NCBI RefSeq assembly: GCF_002086155.1
Contig: NZ_MVHE01000026.1
Span: 1 to 64,000, forward strand
DNA from: Mycobacterium angelicum
GTDB taxonomy: Bacteria; Actinomycetota; Actinomycetes; Mycobacteriales; Mycobacteriaceae
Length of the DNA stretch: 64,000 nt
Direction: 5' to 3'
Positions 31,912 through 40,483 of the stretch are shown in pieces. The position numbers were made by a program, and so were the translations under genes. The notes beneath the pieces were generated by a model that was not told the DNA's origin, did no database searches, and saw only the letters and a program-made list of their open reading frames with translations. The stretch's first letter is position 1, and the number at the start of each line of letters is the position of its first letter.

Positions 31912-33849
31912 TCAGGCGGTCAGATCGTCGCCACTGGCCTGCTCCAAAAGGCTGCGCCGATAGGCCTCCATGGCCACCAGGTCACCGAACAACGCGTGGT
32001 ATTCGTCGCCCTGTTCGATCGGTGACATGCGCTGCAGCTTGGATTTCACCTCGGCGATCTGCCGGCCCATCCAAACCTCCTGGAGCCGGGCCAGCACCCC
32101 GGCGATGTAGCGCGGCAGCTTTTCGTCCTCGACCTGGATAGCCTCTACCCCCAATTCGTTGATCAGGCTGGCGGTCAACGTCGAAGTGGTGTGCCGGCGC
32201 ACCGCCTCGATCCACTCTGCGCCGGTGCTGCCGGTCGAGGTACCGCCCGCCGCGTCGATGGCCGCGCGGACCGCCGCATATCCCGGGTGGGTGAAGCTTT
32301 CGACGGTCAGGGTGTCGAACACCGGACCCGCCAGTGCCGGATACTGCAGCGCTGATTTAAGCGCCTCTCGCTGCGGCCACAGCGTGGGGTCTCTCGGATC
32401 GGGCCGGGCGGGCCCGGGTTCGGCCCCGCGTTCGGCCCCGGCGCCCTGAGCGGGGTCCTGAGCCGCGCGCCGCGGCGCCTTCGACACCGGCCCGCTGCGG
32501 GGCTTCTTGGCTTCCCCGCGCACCCGGTCGATGACTTGGGCGACGTCCTCCCAACCCACCCAACCGGCCAGCTGGCGGGCGTACTCGTCGCGCAGTGTCG
32601 GGTCCTTGATCTGGCCGACCATCGGTACACAGCGGCGCAGCGCGGCCACCCGACCCTCAGCGCTGTCGAGGTCCATTTCGGCGAGCGCAGACCGAATGGC
32701 GAACTCGAACAAGGGGGTTCGTCGTGCCACCAGGTCGCGCAGCGCGCCGTCGCCGGACCTCAGCCGTAGGTCGCAGGGATCCATGCCGTCCGGGGCCACC
32801 GCGACAAAGGACTGGCCGGCCAGGTTCTGCTCGCCATCGAAGGCCTTCAGCGCGGCCGCGCGGCCGGCCTCGTCGCCGTCGAAAACGTAGATCAGCTCGC
32901 CACGAAAGAAACTGTCGTCCATCATGAGCCGGCGCAGCATCGCCAGGTGCTCGTCGCCGAACGCGGTGCCGCACGACGCGACGGCGGTGGTGACTCCGGC
33001 CAGATGCATCGCCATCACGTCGGTGTAGCCTTCGACCACCACCGCTTGATGCCCCTTGGCGATGTCACGCTTGGCCAAGTCGATGCCGAACATCACCGAC
33101 GACTTCTTGTACAGCAGCGTCTCCGGTGTGTTGACGTACTTGGCCTCCATCGGATCGTCGTCGAACAGCCGCCGCGCCCCGAACCCGATCACCTCGCCGG
33201 CCGAGGTGCGGATCGGCCAGAGCAGCCGGCGGTGAAACCTGTCCATCGGGCCACGGCGCCCCTGCCGCGACAGTCCGGCGGCTTCCAGCTCTTTGAACTC
33301 AAAACCCTTGCGCTGCAGGTGTTTTGTCAGCTTCTCCCAACCGGACGGAGCGAAGCCGCAGCCGAACCGACGGGCGGCCTCGGCGTCGAAACTGCGCTCG
33401 GTCAGATAGCGGCGGGCCGGTGCCGCTTCGTCAGACTCGAGCGCTTCGGCGTAGAACTCCGCCGCGGCCGCGTTGGCGGCGATGAGCCGGCTGCGGCTGC
33501 CGCGGTCACGCTGCACGCTGGTGGCCGAACCGGTGTAGCTGATGGTGTGGCCGATCCGGTCGGCCAGCAATTCGACCGCCTCGACGAAGCTGACGTGTTC
33601 GATCTTCTGGATGAACGCATACACGTCGCCGCCTTCGCCACAACCGAAGCAGTGGAAGTGGCCGTGGTTGGGTCGCACGTGAAACGACGGCGACTTCTCG
33701 TTGTGGAACGGGCACAGACCCTTGAGCGAGTCGGCACCGGCGCGCCGCAATTGGACGTAATCACCGACGACATCCTCGATGCGGGCCCCTTCTCGGATGG
33801 CGGCGATGTCACGGTCGGAGATCCTCGACCGGCCCCCGGGACTCGACAT
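31912..33849 (-). CDS. dnaG: DNA primase
   Basis: The 645-residue protein begins with a CHC2 zinc finger (LCPFHNEKSPSFHV, then HFHCFGCGEGGDVY), followed by the TOPRIM catalytic core with VVVEGYTDVMAMHLAG and YVFDGDEAGRAAA, and a C-terminal DnaB-binding region after a Pro/Ala/Gly linker at about 455-500. It makes RNA primers at the replication fork. It follows dgt on the same strand with a 16-base gap, so the two are probably co-transcribed. Length is close to M. tuberculosis DnaG (639). Confidence 0.97.
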   Translation of the reverse strand: MSSPGGRSRISDRDIAAIREGARIEDVVGDYVQLRRAGADSLKGLCPFHNEKSPSFHVRPNHGHFHCFGCGEGGDVYAFIQKIEHVSFVEAVELLADRIGHTISYTGSATSVQRDRGSRSRLIAANAAAAEFYAEALESDEAAPARRYLTERSFDAEAARRFGCGFAPSGWEKLTKHLQRKGFEFKELEAAGLSRQGRRGPMDRFHRRLLWPIRTSAGEVIGFGARRLFDDDPMEAKYVNTPETLLYKKSSVMFGIDLAKRDIAKGHQAVVVEGYTDVMAMHLAGVTTAVASCGTAFGDEHLAMLRRLMMDDSFFRGELIYVFDGDEAGRAAALKAFDGEQNLAGQSFVAVAPDGMDPCDLRLRSGDGALRDLVARRTPLFEFAIRSALAEMDLDSAEGRVAALRRCVPMVGQIKDPTLRDEYARQLAGWVGWEDVAQVIDRVRGEAKKPRSGPVSKAPRRAAQDPAQGAGAERGAEPGPARPDPRDPTLWPQREALKSALQYPALAGPVFDTLTVESFTHPGYAAVRAAIDAAGGTSTGSTGAEWIEAVRRHTTSTLTASLINELGVEAIQVEDEKLPRYIAGVLARLQEVWMGRQIAEVKSKLQRMSPIEQGDEYHALFGDLVAMEAYRRSLLEQASGDDLTA

Positions 33850-33865
33850 CCGCCTAGTCTAGGTC

Positions 33866-35152
33866 TCAGTCTGAGCCGTTGACTTTGGTGGTTCCGGCGT
33901 CGATGCGTTCCAGCCGCCCCTCGGTATACGAGGCGATCTGATCGACGACCACCCGCAACCGGGCACGGTCGTCCGCGGCGGTGTTGAACGCCGCGGCAAA
34001 GACCGGGTCCAGCGTCTGCGGCGCCCCGGCGAGCAGCCACTGCGCCACCCGGTGGATGCATTCGCGCTGGCGGGCCTGAGTTTCCAGATGCCTGGGGTCG
34101 GACATGATGAATTGCAGCGCCAGAATTTTCAGCACCGCGACCTCGGCCCGAACCAGGTGAGGCACCTGCAGGTCGGCCTGGTAGCGCACCAGCGGCCCGG
34201 GACCGGCGACGGCACGGGTGGTCGCGATCGCTGCCGACGCGAAGCGGCCGACCAGTTCGCTGGTCAATCGCTTGAGCGCGACCGCGGCCGTCAGTGTCGC
34301 GTCGTATTTGCCGACGGCGGCCACCACCGGCAGCCCGGACAACCGTCGGGCGGCCTCCATGAAGTCGTCGGCACGCACCCGCGAGTACTCGCTCTCCCCC
34401 AGCTTGGCCAGCGAGGCGACCTCGTCCTCGTCGGCCAGCACCCGCAGGTCGATGCGTTCGGATACGACGCCGTCCTCGATGTCGTGGACCGAATACGCGA
34501 CATCGTCGGCCCAGTCCATCACTTGGGCTTCCAGGCACGCGCGATCGGCGGGCGCGTGCGAACGGGCCCAGTCGGCCGCGGCGCGGTCCTCCTCGTAGAA
34601 GCCGAACTTGGGCCCGGTCCCAGGCCCGTTGCCACGTGTCCACGGGTACTTGGTGACCGCATCCAGGGCCGCCCGGGTCAGGTTGAGTCCCGCGCTACGC
34701 CCTTGCGGGTCAAGGACTTTGGGCTCAAGGCTGGTCAGGATGCGGAAGTTCTGGGCATTGCCCTCGAAACCTCCGAAGCCGGCCGCCACTTCATCGAGGG
34801 CCCGCTCGCCGTTGTGTCCGTAGGGCGGATGTCCGATGTCGTGGGCCAAGCCCCCAAGCTCGACGAGCTCCAAGTCGCAGCCCAGTCCGATCGCCATGCC
34901 CCGCCCGATCTGGGCCACTTCCAGCGAATGAGTCAGCCGGGTGCGCGGAGTGTCGCCCTCCCGCGGCCCGACCACCTGCGTCTTGTCCGCCAGCCGGCGC
35001 AGCGCTGCGCTGTGCAGCACCCGGGCCCGGTCCCGGGCGAAGTCGGTACGGTGCTGGCCTTCGGTGCCCGGCAGGCCCGCGGTCTTCGGCGCTTCGGGTA
35101 CCCGTCGCTCACGGTCGAAGTCGTCGTAGGGGTCCTGCTGATTCGTGGTCAC
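33866..35152 (-). CDS. dgt: Deoxyguanosinetriphosphate triphosphohydrolase-like protein
   Basis: A 428-residue HD-domain enzyme: TRLTHSLEVAQIGRG supplies the first histidine and LAHDIGHPPYGHNGE the HD pair; DWADDVAYSVHDIEDG completes the metal site. It hydrolyses dNTPs to deoxynucleoside and triphosphate, affecting the dNTP pool. GTG 35152 is preferred, giving the DPYDDFDRERR N-terminus seen in M. tuberculosis Dgt (Rv2344c); an upstream in-frame ATG exists at 35179. It precedes dnaG. Confidence 0.93.
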   Translation of the reverse strand: MTTNQQDPYDDFDRERRVPEAPKTAGLPGTEGQHRTDFARDRARVLHSAALRRLADKTQVVGPREGDTPRTRLTHSLEVAQIGRGMAIGLGCDLELVELGGLAHDIGHPPYGHNGERALDEVAAGFGGFEGNAQNFRILTSLEPKVLDPQGRSAGLNLTRAALDAVTKYPWTRGNGPGTGPKFGFYEEDRAAADWARSHAPADRACLEAQVMDWADDVAYSVHDIEDGVVSERIDLRVLADEDEVASLAKLGESEYSRVRADDFMEAARRLSGLPVVAAVGKYDATLTAAVALKRLTSELVGRFASAAIATTRAVAGPGPLVRYQADLQVPHLVRAEVAVLKILALQFIMSDPRHLETQARQRECIHRVAQWLLAGAPQTLDPVFAAAFNTAADDRARLRVVVDQIASYTEGRLERIDAGTTKVNGSD

Positions 35153-35201
35153 CGATCCACAGTCTGCCAGGGAGATCACGGATCGGAGGTCACGCGCACA
35201 C

Positions 35202-35207
35202 TAAATT
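35202..35207 (+). promoter_or_regulatory. -10 element for a leaderless transcript
   Basis: TAAATT ends 7 bases before ATG 35215, the spacing of leaderless mycobacterial mRNAs. No ribosome site is seen at that start. Confidence 0.55.
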
Positions 35208-35214
35208 GGCTCTT

Positions 35215-37203
35215 ATGCGCATTGCCCGCCTGCTCGGCGTGATCCTGACCATCCTCGCTACCGGGCTGCTGCTCGCGCCGCCCGCCGGGGCGCAACCACC
35301 GTTCCGGCTGCCCGGCTACATCACCGACAACGCGGGCGTGCTCAACGATTCCGGCCGCGCGGCGATCACGTCGGCCGTCGACAAGCTCTACACCGACCGC
35401 CGGGTCCGGCTCTGGGTGGTCTACGTCGACAACTTCTCCGACCAGAGCGCGGTGAACTGGGCGCAACGGACTATGCGGACCAGCGATCTGGGCAACTACG
35501 ACGCGCTGCTTGCGGTGGCCACCACCGATCGCGCCTATGCCTTCCTGATATCCAATGGGGTACAAGGCCTTAACGAGAGCCAGATCGACAACCTGCGGCA
35601 CAACCAGATCGAGCCGGCGCTGCGCAACGGAGACTGGAGCGGTGCGGCCATTGCGGCGGCCAACGGTCTGAACAAGTCATCCAGTTCGTCGGCTCCGCTG
35701 GTGTTGCTGAGCCTGCTCGGCGTCATCGTTGTGGCCGTTGTGGTCTTGCTGATTGTGATGCGCCGGCGCCGACGGCGGCGGCGCGCCGACGCATTGACCG
35801 CGGCGCGACGAGTCGATCCCACCGACGCGCGGGCCCTGGCCGCGCTGCCGCTGGACACCCTCGACGATCTGTCCCGCTCGATGGTGGTGGAGGTCGACAA
35901 CGCGGTGCGCACCAGCTCCAACGAGCTCGCACTGGCGATCGACGAGTTCGGCGACGAACGGACCGCGCCGTTCACCCAGGCGGTGAACAACGCCAAAGCC
36001 GCGCTCTCCCAAGCGTTTACGGTTCGCCAGCAACTCGACGACAGCGTGCCCGAAACGCCGGAGCAGCGCCGCGGCCTACTCACCCGGGTCATCGTGTCCG
36101 CGGCGCAGGCCGACCGCCAACTCGAGTCCCAGACCGAAGCCTTCGAGATGCTGCGCGATCTGGTGATCAACGCCCCCTCCCGGCTCGACCTGCTGACTCA
36201 GCAGTACGTCGAACTCACCACCCGCGTTGCCCCGACCGAACAGCACCTGGCCGGGCTACATACCGAATTCGGCTCCGCGGCACTGGCTTCGGTTGCCGGC
36301 AATGTCACGACGGCCAGCGAGCGGCTGGCATTCGCCGACCGCAACATCGGCGCGGCGCGGGAGCTGGCCGGTCAAGCGGTGAGCGGCCAACAGGCCCAGC
36401 TGGTCGATGCGGTGCGAGCCGCCGAATCCGCGCTCGGGCAGGCCCGGGCGCTGCTTGATGCGGTGGATAGCGCGGCCGGCGACATCCGCCACGCCGTTGC
36501 CGCGCTGCCGTCGCTGGTCGCCGACATTTCAACCGGCATCCAGAACGCCAACGCGCAATTGCATCAGAGCAACGCCGCTGGGCACACCGGTGAACTGGTC
36601 GCGGCGCGCGATGCGGCGGCCAGGGCCCTGGACAACTCGCGCGCTCCCGGCGGCTCCGCCGATCCCCTGAGCGCGTTTGCCGAGCTGACCAAGGCCGACG
36701 CGGACCTCAACCGGCTGCTTGGCGTGCTGGCGCAAGAGAAGGCCGATGCCGATCGGCTGACCCGTTCATTCGAGCAGGCGTTGTTCACCGCGCAGTCGCG
36801 GGTGCGCGCGGTGTCCGACTACATCGACACCCGCCGCGGCAGCATCGGACCCGAAGCCCGCACCCGGCTCGCCGAGGCTAAGCGGCAGCTGGAAGCGGCG
36901 GCGGCAAAGAAGTCGACCAATCTGACCGAAGCGATCGGCTATGCCAACGCGGCCTCCACGCTGGCCGCCGATGCGCAGTCATTGGCCAATGCCGACGTGC
37001 AAGCGGCTCAACAGACCTACACCAGCCGCGGAGGTGGAAACGACCTTGGCGCGATGCTCGGCGGGATCATCATCGGCGACCTGCTCAGCGGTGGCCTGCG
37101 CGGCGGATTCGGCGGCTGGAGCCCCACCTCGTTCGGCGGCTCCTCGGGCGGCTCGCCCGGTGGTTCGGGGGGCGGATTCATGGGTGGCGGCGGCCGCTTC
37201 TAA
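35215..37203 (+). CDS. Secreted/membrane TPM-domain protein (Rv2345-like)
   Basis: The 662-residue protein has a signal peptide (to about residue 25, ending PPAGAQP), a TPM domain (about 30-150, LPGYITDNAGVLNDSG), one transmembrane helix (about 160-182) followed by a run of arginines, a long alpha-helical region (about 190-600) and a glycine-rich tail. TPM domains act in photosystem repair or as envelope phosphatase-like modules; the mycobacterial role is unknown. The topology places the TPM domain outside and the helical part inside the cell. It is divergent from dgt. Confidence 0.88.
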   Translation: MRIARLLGVILTILATGLLLAPPAGAQPPFRLPGYITDNAGVLNDSGRAAITSAVDKLYTDRRVRLWVVYVDNFSDQSAVNWAQRTMRTSDLGNYDALLAVATTDRAYAFLISNGVQGLNESQIDNLRHNQIEPALRNGDWSGAAIAAANGLNKSSSSSAPLVLLSLLGVIVVAVVVLLIVMRRRRRRRRADALTAARRVDPTDARALAALPLDTLDDLSRSMVVEVDNAVRTSSNELALAIDEFGDERTAPFTQAVNNAKAALSQAFTVRQQLDDSVPETPEQRRGLLTRVIVSAAQADRQLESQTEAFEMLRDLVINAPSRLDLLTQQYVELTTRVAPTEQHLAGLHTEFGSAALASVAGNVTTASERLAFADRNIGAARELAGQAVSGQQAQLVDAVRAAESALGQARALLDAVDSAAGDIRHAVAALPSLVADISTGIQNANAQLHQSNAAGHTGELVAARDAAARALDNSRAPGGSADPLSAFAELTKADADLNRLLGVLAQEKADADRLTRSFEQALFTAQSRVRAVSDYIDTRRGSIGPEARTRLAEAKRQLEAAAAKKSTNLTEAIGYANAASTLAADAQSLANADVQAAQQTYTSRGGGNDLGAMLGGIIIGDLLSGGLRGGFGGWSPTSFGGSSGGSPGGSGGGFMGGGGRF

Positions 37204-37365
37204 GCGGCTTCGGAAACTTGGTCTAGAAATTTGGTCCAGAAATGGGGACTGCGCACGCCTGCACACGGGAGCTATTGCTGCCCATGCGCAGGTCGTGCGC
37301 AGTCAACCGGTGCGGACGGGCGCACCACCGCTAGCAGAGCGGTGCGCCGCCGCTAACCGAACTTG

Positions 37366-37650
37366 TCAGGCCCAGCTGGAGCCGACGGCGCTGTCAGTTT
37401 GCGCCATGTTGCTGCCGGCGGACTGAACCTTCTGGCCGTGAGCGTTGGCCTGCTCGTAGATCACCTGGAAGTTGCGACCCAACTGGGTGATGAACTCCTG
37501 GCAAGCCACCGAACCGGCGCCGCCCCAGAAGTCGCCGGCAGCAAGCACATCGCGAACGATGGCCTGGTGCTCGGCCTCGAGTGACGCGGCCTGTGCGCGG
37601 ATGAGAGCACCGTGAGCGTCGACATCGCCGAACTGGTAGTTGATTGTCAT
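37366..37650 (-). CDS. ESAT-6-like protein, QILSS/Mtb9.9 group (EsxO/EsxP locus, Rv2346c-like)
   Basis: A 94-residue WXG100 protein: MTINYQFGDVDAHGALIRA at the start, the turn DFWGGAGS and a helical hairpin. It pairs with the 98-residue partner encoded 38 bases upstream and is exported by a type VII system, for this subfamily ESX-5. The protein is identical to the one at 46429-46713 although the DNA differs at many silent sites. Upstream GGAGAAC is a ribosome site. Confidence 0.93.
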   Translation of the reverse strand: MTINYQFGDVDAHGALIRAQAASLEAEHQAIVRDVLAAGDFWGGAGSVACQEFITQLGRNFQVIYEQANAHGQKVQSAGSNMAQTDSAVGSSWA

Positions 37651-37688
37651 CGAACCTGTTCTCCTTAGCTTGTAAAAGTTTAGTGGCG

Positions 37689-37985
37689 TTAGCTGCTGAG
37701 GGTCTGCTGCGCAGCCTGCTCTTGCTGCTCGTAGTTGTTCGCGTCACGAACCAGGCCGTCGCGCACACCGTGCAGCATGTTCACGATGTTGCGGAAAGCC
37801 GTGTTCATCTGGCCCATGGTGTCCAACGAGGTGGCCTCTGCCAGACCACTCCAGCCGGCGCCGGAGATGTTCTGCGAGGACGCCCACATACGGCGGGCCT
37901 CGTCTTCAACGGTCTGAGCGTGCATCTCAAAGCGACCCGCCATGTCCCGCATCGCGTGCGGGTCGGTCATAAAACGTGTTGCCAT
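37689..37985 (-). CDS. CFP-10-like ESX partner protein (Rv2347c-like)
   Basis: A 98-residue WXG100 protein with MATRFMTDPHAMRDMAGRF, the turn SGAGWSGLAE and a C-terminal YEQQEQAAQQ tail carrying the YxxxD/E-like secretion signal. It is the first gene of the pair and forms a heterodimer with the downstream product for type VII secretion. The protein is identical to that at 46742-47038. AGGAGAA precedes the start. Confidence 0.93.
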   Translation of the reverse strand: MATRFMTDPHAMRDMAGRFEMHAQTVEDEARRMWASSQNISGAGWSGLAEATSLDTMGQMNTAFRNIVNMLHGVRDGLVRDANNYEQQEQAAQQTLSS

Positions 37986-38110
37986 GTTGACTGTTCTCCT
38001 TATTTCTTGGACTCAATTACACCGTGCAGATTGACTGTTGCGGTCAGCGGCCGAGAGACATCCAGAGTCGTTGACCACCTGCAAAACAACGACGTCTCCC
38101 CCCTTCTCTC

Positions 38111-38488
38111 TTAACCGGCCGCCGGAGAATGCGGAACCACGCCGCTGTTAGTACGTGGCATTTCGAACTGAGGTTCTGCGTTCTCGGCTTCCCACTCACG
38201 CCACGCAGCCCACTCATCCCACTCGCCCATGTCTTGTTCGACCGGTTCGGGATCAACCGCACCCGGTACAAGCTCGACATTGGTACCCTCTTCGGACTCC
38301 TTCGCCCAGTGGTCATAGTCGTCGGGTGGCACGGCAACGCCCCAACTGAGCGGTACCGACAACCCGCCGAGCATGCCCGACTCACCCCGTTTAGCCGCCA
38401 CAGCGTCAGGCGGCAAGGGCGGACCCAGAGGCAAAAGCACGCTGTCCCCTTCCAGTGCCGATCTCGATAACCAACACTCAATGGTCAA
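38111..38488 (-). CDS. Rv2348c-like hypothetical protein
   Basis: A 125-residue acidic protein (MTIECWLSRSALEGD, then DDYDHWAKESEEG and EWDEWAAWREWEAENAE) without membrane segments. It sits upstream of the ESX pair as Rv2348c does in M. tuberculosis, where it is a T-cell antigen linked to the ESX/plc region. Biochemical role unknown. Confidence 0.75.
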   Translation of the reverse strand: MTIECWLSRSALEGDSVLLPLGPPLPPDAVAAKRGESGMLGGLSVPLSWGVAVPPDDYDHWAKESEEGTNVELVPGAVDPEPVEQDMGEWDEWAAWREWEAENAEPQFEMPRTNSGVVPHSPAAG

Positions 38489-38803
38489 CTACGCACCACC
38501 GAGCACTCCGCATCGTAAGGCAACACTTTGGACAATATCTCTAATTCCCGAATTTCTCTGCCCTTAGTACACACGCGATCAAAAAAGATGACTAGATCCT
38601 TAACCGATCCGGCGCCGTCGCGCAGGCCCCACTGATGCACCCCTGATGCACCCCTGATGCACCCCTGATGCACCACTGATGCGCGATCTCAACCAAACGT
38701 TTGCTCGGTAATGCTCGTGCCGAGGCGGCCGCCGGCGATCCGCACCGACGATCCGTCCGGAACCGGTTGGGCCGCAATGTATTCAAAGCGGGCTCCGGGG
38801 TGG
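38489..38803. other. Intergenic region with tandem repeats
   Basis: The 315 bases between the Rv2348c-like gene and plcC contain the 11-bp tandem repeats at 38630 and an A+T-richer part (38520-38600), the probable promoter region of the minus-strand Rv2348c-ESX unit. No gene is supported. Confidence 0.5.
38630..38684. repeat. Five tandem copies of an 11-bp unit
   Basis: The unit CCCTGATGCAC occurs three times exactly, flanked by CACTGATGCAC and CACTGATGCGC, with a constant 11-bp period. It lies about 145 bases upstream of the Rv2348c-like start. An 11-bp period places all copies on one face of the helix; it may also be a variable-number repeat. Confidence 0.85.
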
Positions 38804-40357
38804 TCAGCAGATGCCGCTGGGAATCCCACGGGCCGGGGCCGTCTCCTGGGCGGGCATTATCTGGGGATAGGGCACCCGATAAGGCAAGCCTTCATTCAAA
38901 AAGCCCAACACCACATTGGGCACACACTTGGCCACCTTCGGCAGTTGGCGCACGGGGTGGTCCAGATTGGGCCGCGACGGATCGGGTGGAACGGCGAAAT
39001 TAAACGCTGACGTCAAATCCCCGGTCACGCTGGCCCGCCAAGGGGTCAGGTTGGGAACCGGAACACCGAACCGCTTACCGATGAATTGCAGCTGCGAGGT
39101 GTGGTCGAACTGGTCATGCGCCATCAGCCCGCCGCGACTGTAGGGGGAAATGATGAAGCAGGGCACGCGGTAGCCCAGCCCGATGGGCCCGCGGATGCCA
39201 CCGGAGCCGTCGACCTTGTTGATGTCGACGGTGTCGGGAATCCATTCCCCGGGTGTTCCGATCGGCGCCGTGGGTGGCGTGACGTGGTCGAAGAAGCCGC
39301 CGTGTTCGTCATAGGCGATGATCAGCGCCGTTTTCTCCCACACCGCAGGATTGCGCAACAGCGCCTTGATCAGGTTCACGATCGTCCACGCCCCGACGGC
39401 TATCGGGAACGAGGGATGTTCGGACTCGACCGTCAACGGGACCACCCACGAGACCTGGGGCAGCCTGTTGTTGATGACGTCGCGGACGAAGTCGGCTGGA
39501 TAGGTGGGTGCAATCCCGTACCGAGCCAGCTCTGACCTCGGGTCGCCGGCTTGCTTGAAGCTGCCCACATACCCGTTGCGGCTCAGCGACGTGTCGTTGA
39601 GGCCGCCGAGCAATTTGCTGTTGTAGACCTTCCAGCTGACGCCTGCGTCGCTGAGATTCTCCGGCATCAGGCGCCAGGTGAACGTCAACTTCGGCTGGAT
39701 GGTCGGTTCCACGATCTGCGGCCCACCCTTATCCCCTTCTGGATTGACCGTGGCGCTGATCCAGTAGAGCCGGTTGGGCATCGTGCCGCCGAGCAGCGAC
39801 GCGTGGTAGTTATCGCAAATCGTGAAGGTGTCGGCCAGCAAATAGTGAATCGGTATGTCCGGGCGCGCGTAATAGCCCATTACCGCGGGGGTGTTGGCCA
39901 CCGACCGGGTCTTGGCCTGCGCGGCGAGCCAGCCGTCGTTGCCGCCGTTATTCCACGACAGGTGCGCGGCAATCCACTGGTGGTCCGGGTCGTTGATGCA
40001 CTCGCCGACTCCGTTGGGTCCCCGGGTCGTATCGATGCGGTAAGGCAGGGTGATCCCGGCCGGGTCGAGCGCCTGCGTCTGCGGATTCCAGCCCTTCTGC
40101 TGGAACAGCGGCGTCGGGGTGTCGAAGCCGTTGACCTGCGACAGCGTGCCGAAGTAGTGGTCGAACGATCTGTTCTCCTGCAGGCACAGCACGACGTGCT
40201 CGATGTCGGAGAGGTGCCCGGAGCAGGAGCCGGCGCCATAGGCTTTTTCGATTACCGGGCCGGCCCAGTCCGTCAGAAACGCGGCGGCGCCGGCACCAGT
40301 GGCCTTTGCCAGGAATTCTCGGCGCGACATTCCGGCGAATGGCCATGGGCTTTTCAC
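38804..40357 (-). CDS. plcC: Phospholipase C, Tat-exported (plcC position)
   Basis: The 517-residue protein has a Tat signal (MSRREFLAKATGAGAAAFL) and the bacterial phosphoesterase domain: QENRSFDHYFGTLSQ near residue 65 and IIAYDEHGGFFDHVTPP with the metal ligands. It hydrolyses phosphatidylcholine and related lipids outside the membrane. GTG 40357 is chosen for its distance from GAGGAGG; the adjacent GTG 40360 is an alternative. It is third in the plcA-plcB-plcC series, yet has its own promoter-like element at 40385. Confidence 0.92.
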   Translation of the reverse strand: MKSPWPFAGMSRREFLAKATGAGAAAFLTDWAGPVIEKAYGAGSCSGHLSDIEHVVLCLQENRSFDHYFGTLSQVNGFDTPTPLFQQKGWNPQTQALDPAGITLPYRIDTTRGPNGVGECINDPDHQWIAAHLSWNNGGNDGWLAAQAKTRSVANTPAVMGYYARPDIPIHYLLADTFTICDNYHASLLGGTMPNRLYWISATVNPEGDKGGPQIVEPTIQPKLTFTWRLMPENLSDAGVSWKVYNSKLLGGLNDTSLSRNGYVGSFKQAGDPRSELARYGIAPTYPADFVRDVINNRLPQVSWVVPLTVESEHPSFPIAVGAWTIVNLIKALLRNPAVWEKTALIIAYDEHGGFFDHVTPPTAPIGTPGEWIPDTVDINKVDGSGGIRGPIGLGYRVPCFIISPYSRGGLMAHDQFDHTSQLQFIGKRFGVPVPNLTPWRASVTGDLTSAFNFAVPPDPSRPNLDHPVRQLPKVAKCVPNVVLGFLNEGLPYRVPYPQIMPAQETAPARGIPSGIC

Positions 40358-40384
40358 CACCGTGCCTCCTCGCATATTTCGGCT

Positions 40385-40435
40385 CACCGTATATTCACAA
40401 ACGCGATTTACGGCCAACCGCCAATCGGCGTGTCG
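40385..40435 (-). promoter_or_regulatory. Bipartite plc upstream element (plcC copy)
   Basis: On the minus strand CGACACGCCGA is followed after exactly 30 bases by ATATACGGTG, about 28 bases before the plcC start. The same two boxes with the same spacing precede plcB and plcA. The TATAC box is a likely -10; the CGACACGCCG box would then sit just upstream of -35, where an activator binds. Confidence 0.65.
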
Positions 40436-40483
40436 CGCATGGGGTTTTCACCGGCAAATTGACGGCGAGAGATAATTTTGAAT

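Noticed and set aside
38630..38684. CRISPR array
   Set aside because: The repeats are 11 bp and directly adjacent without spacers; no cas genes are present.
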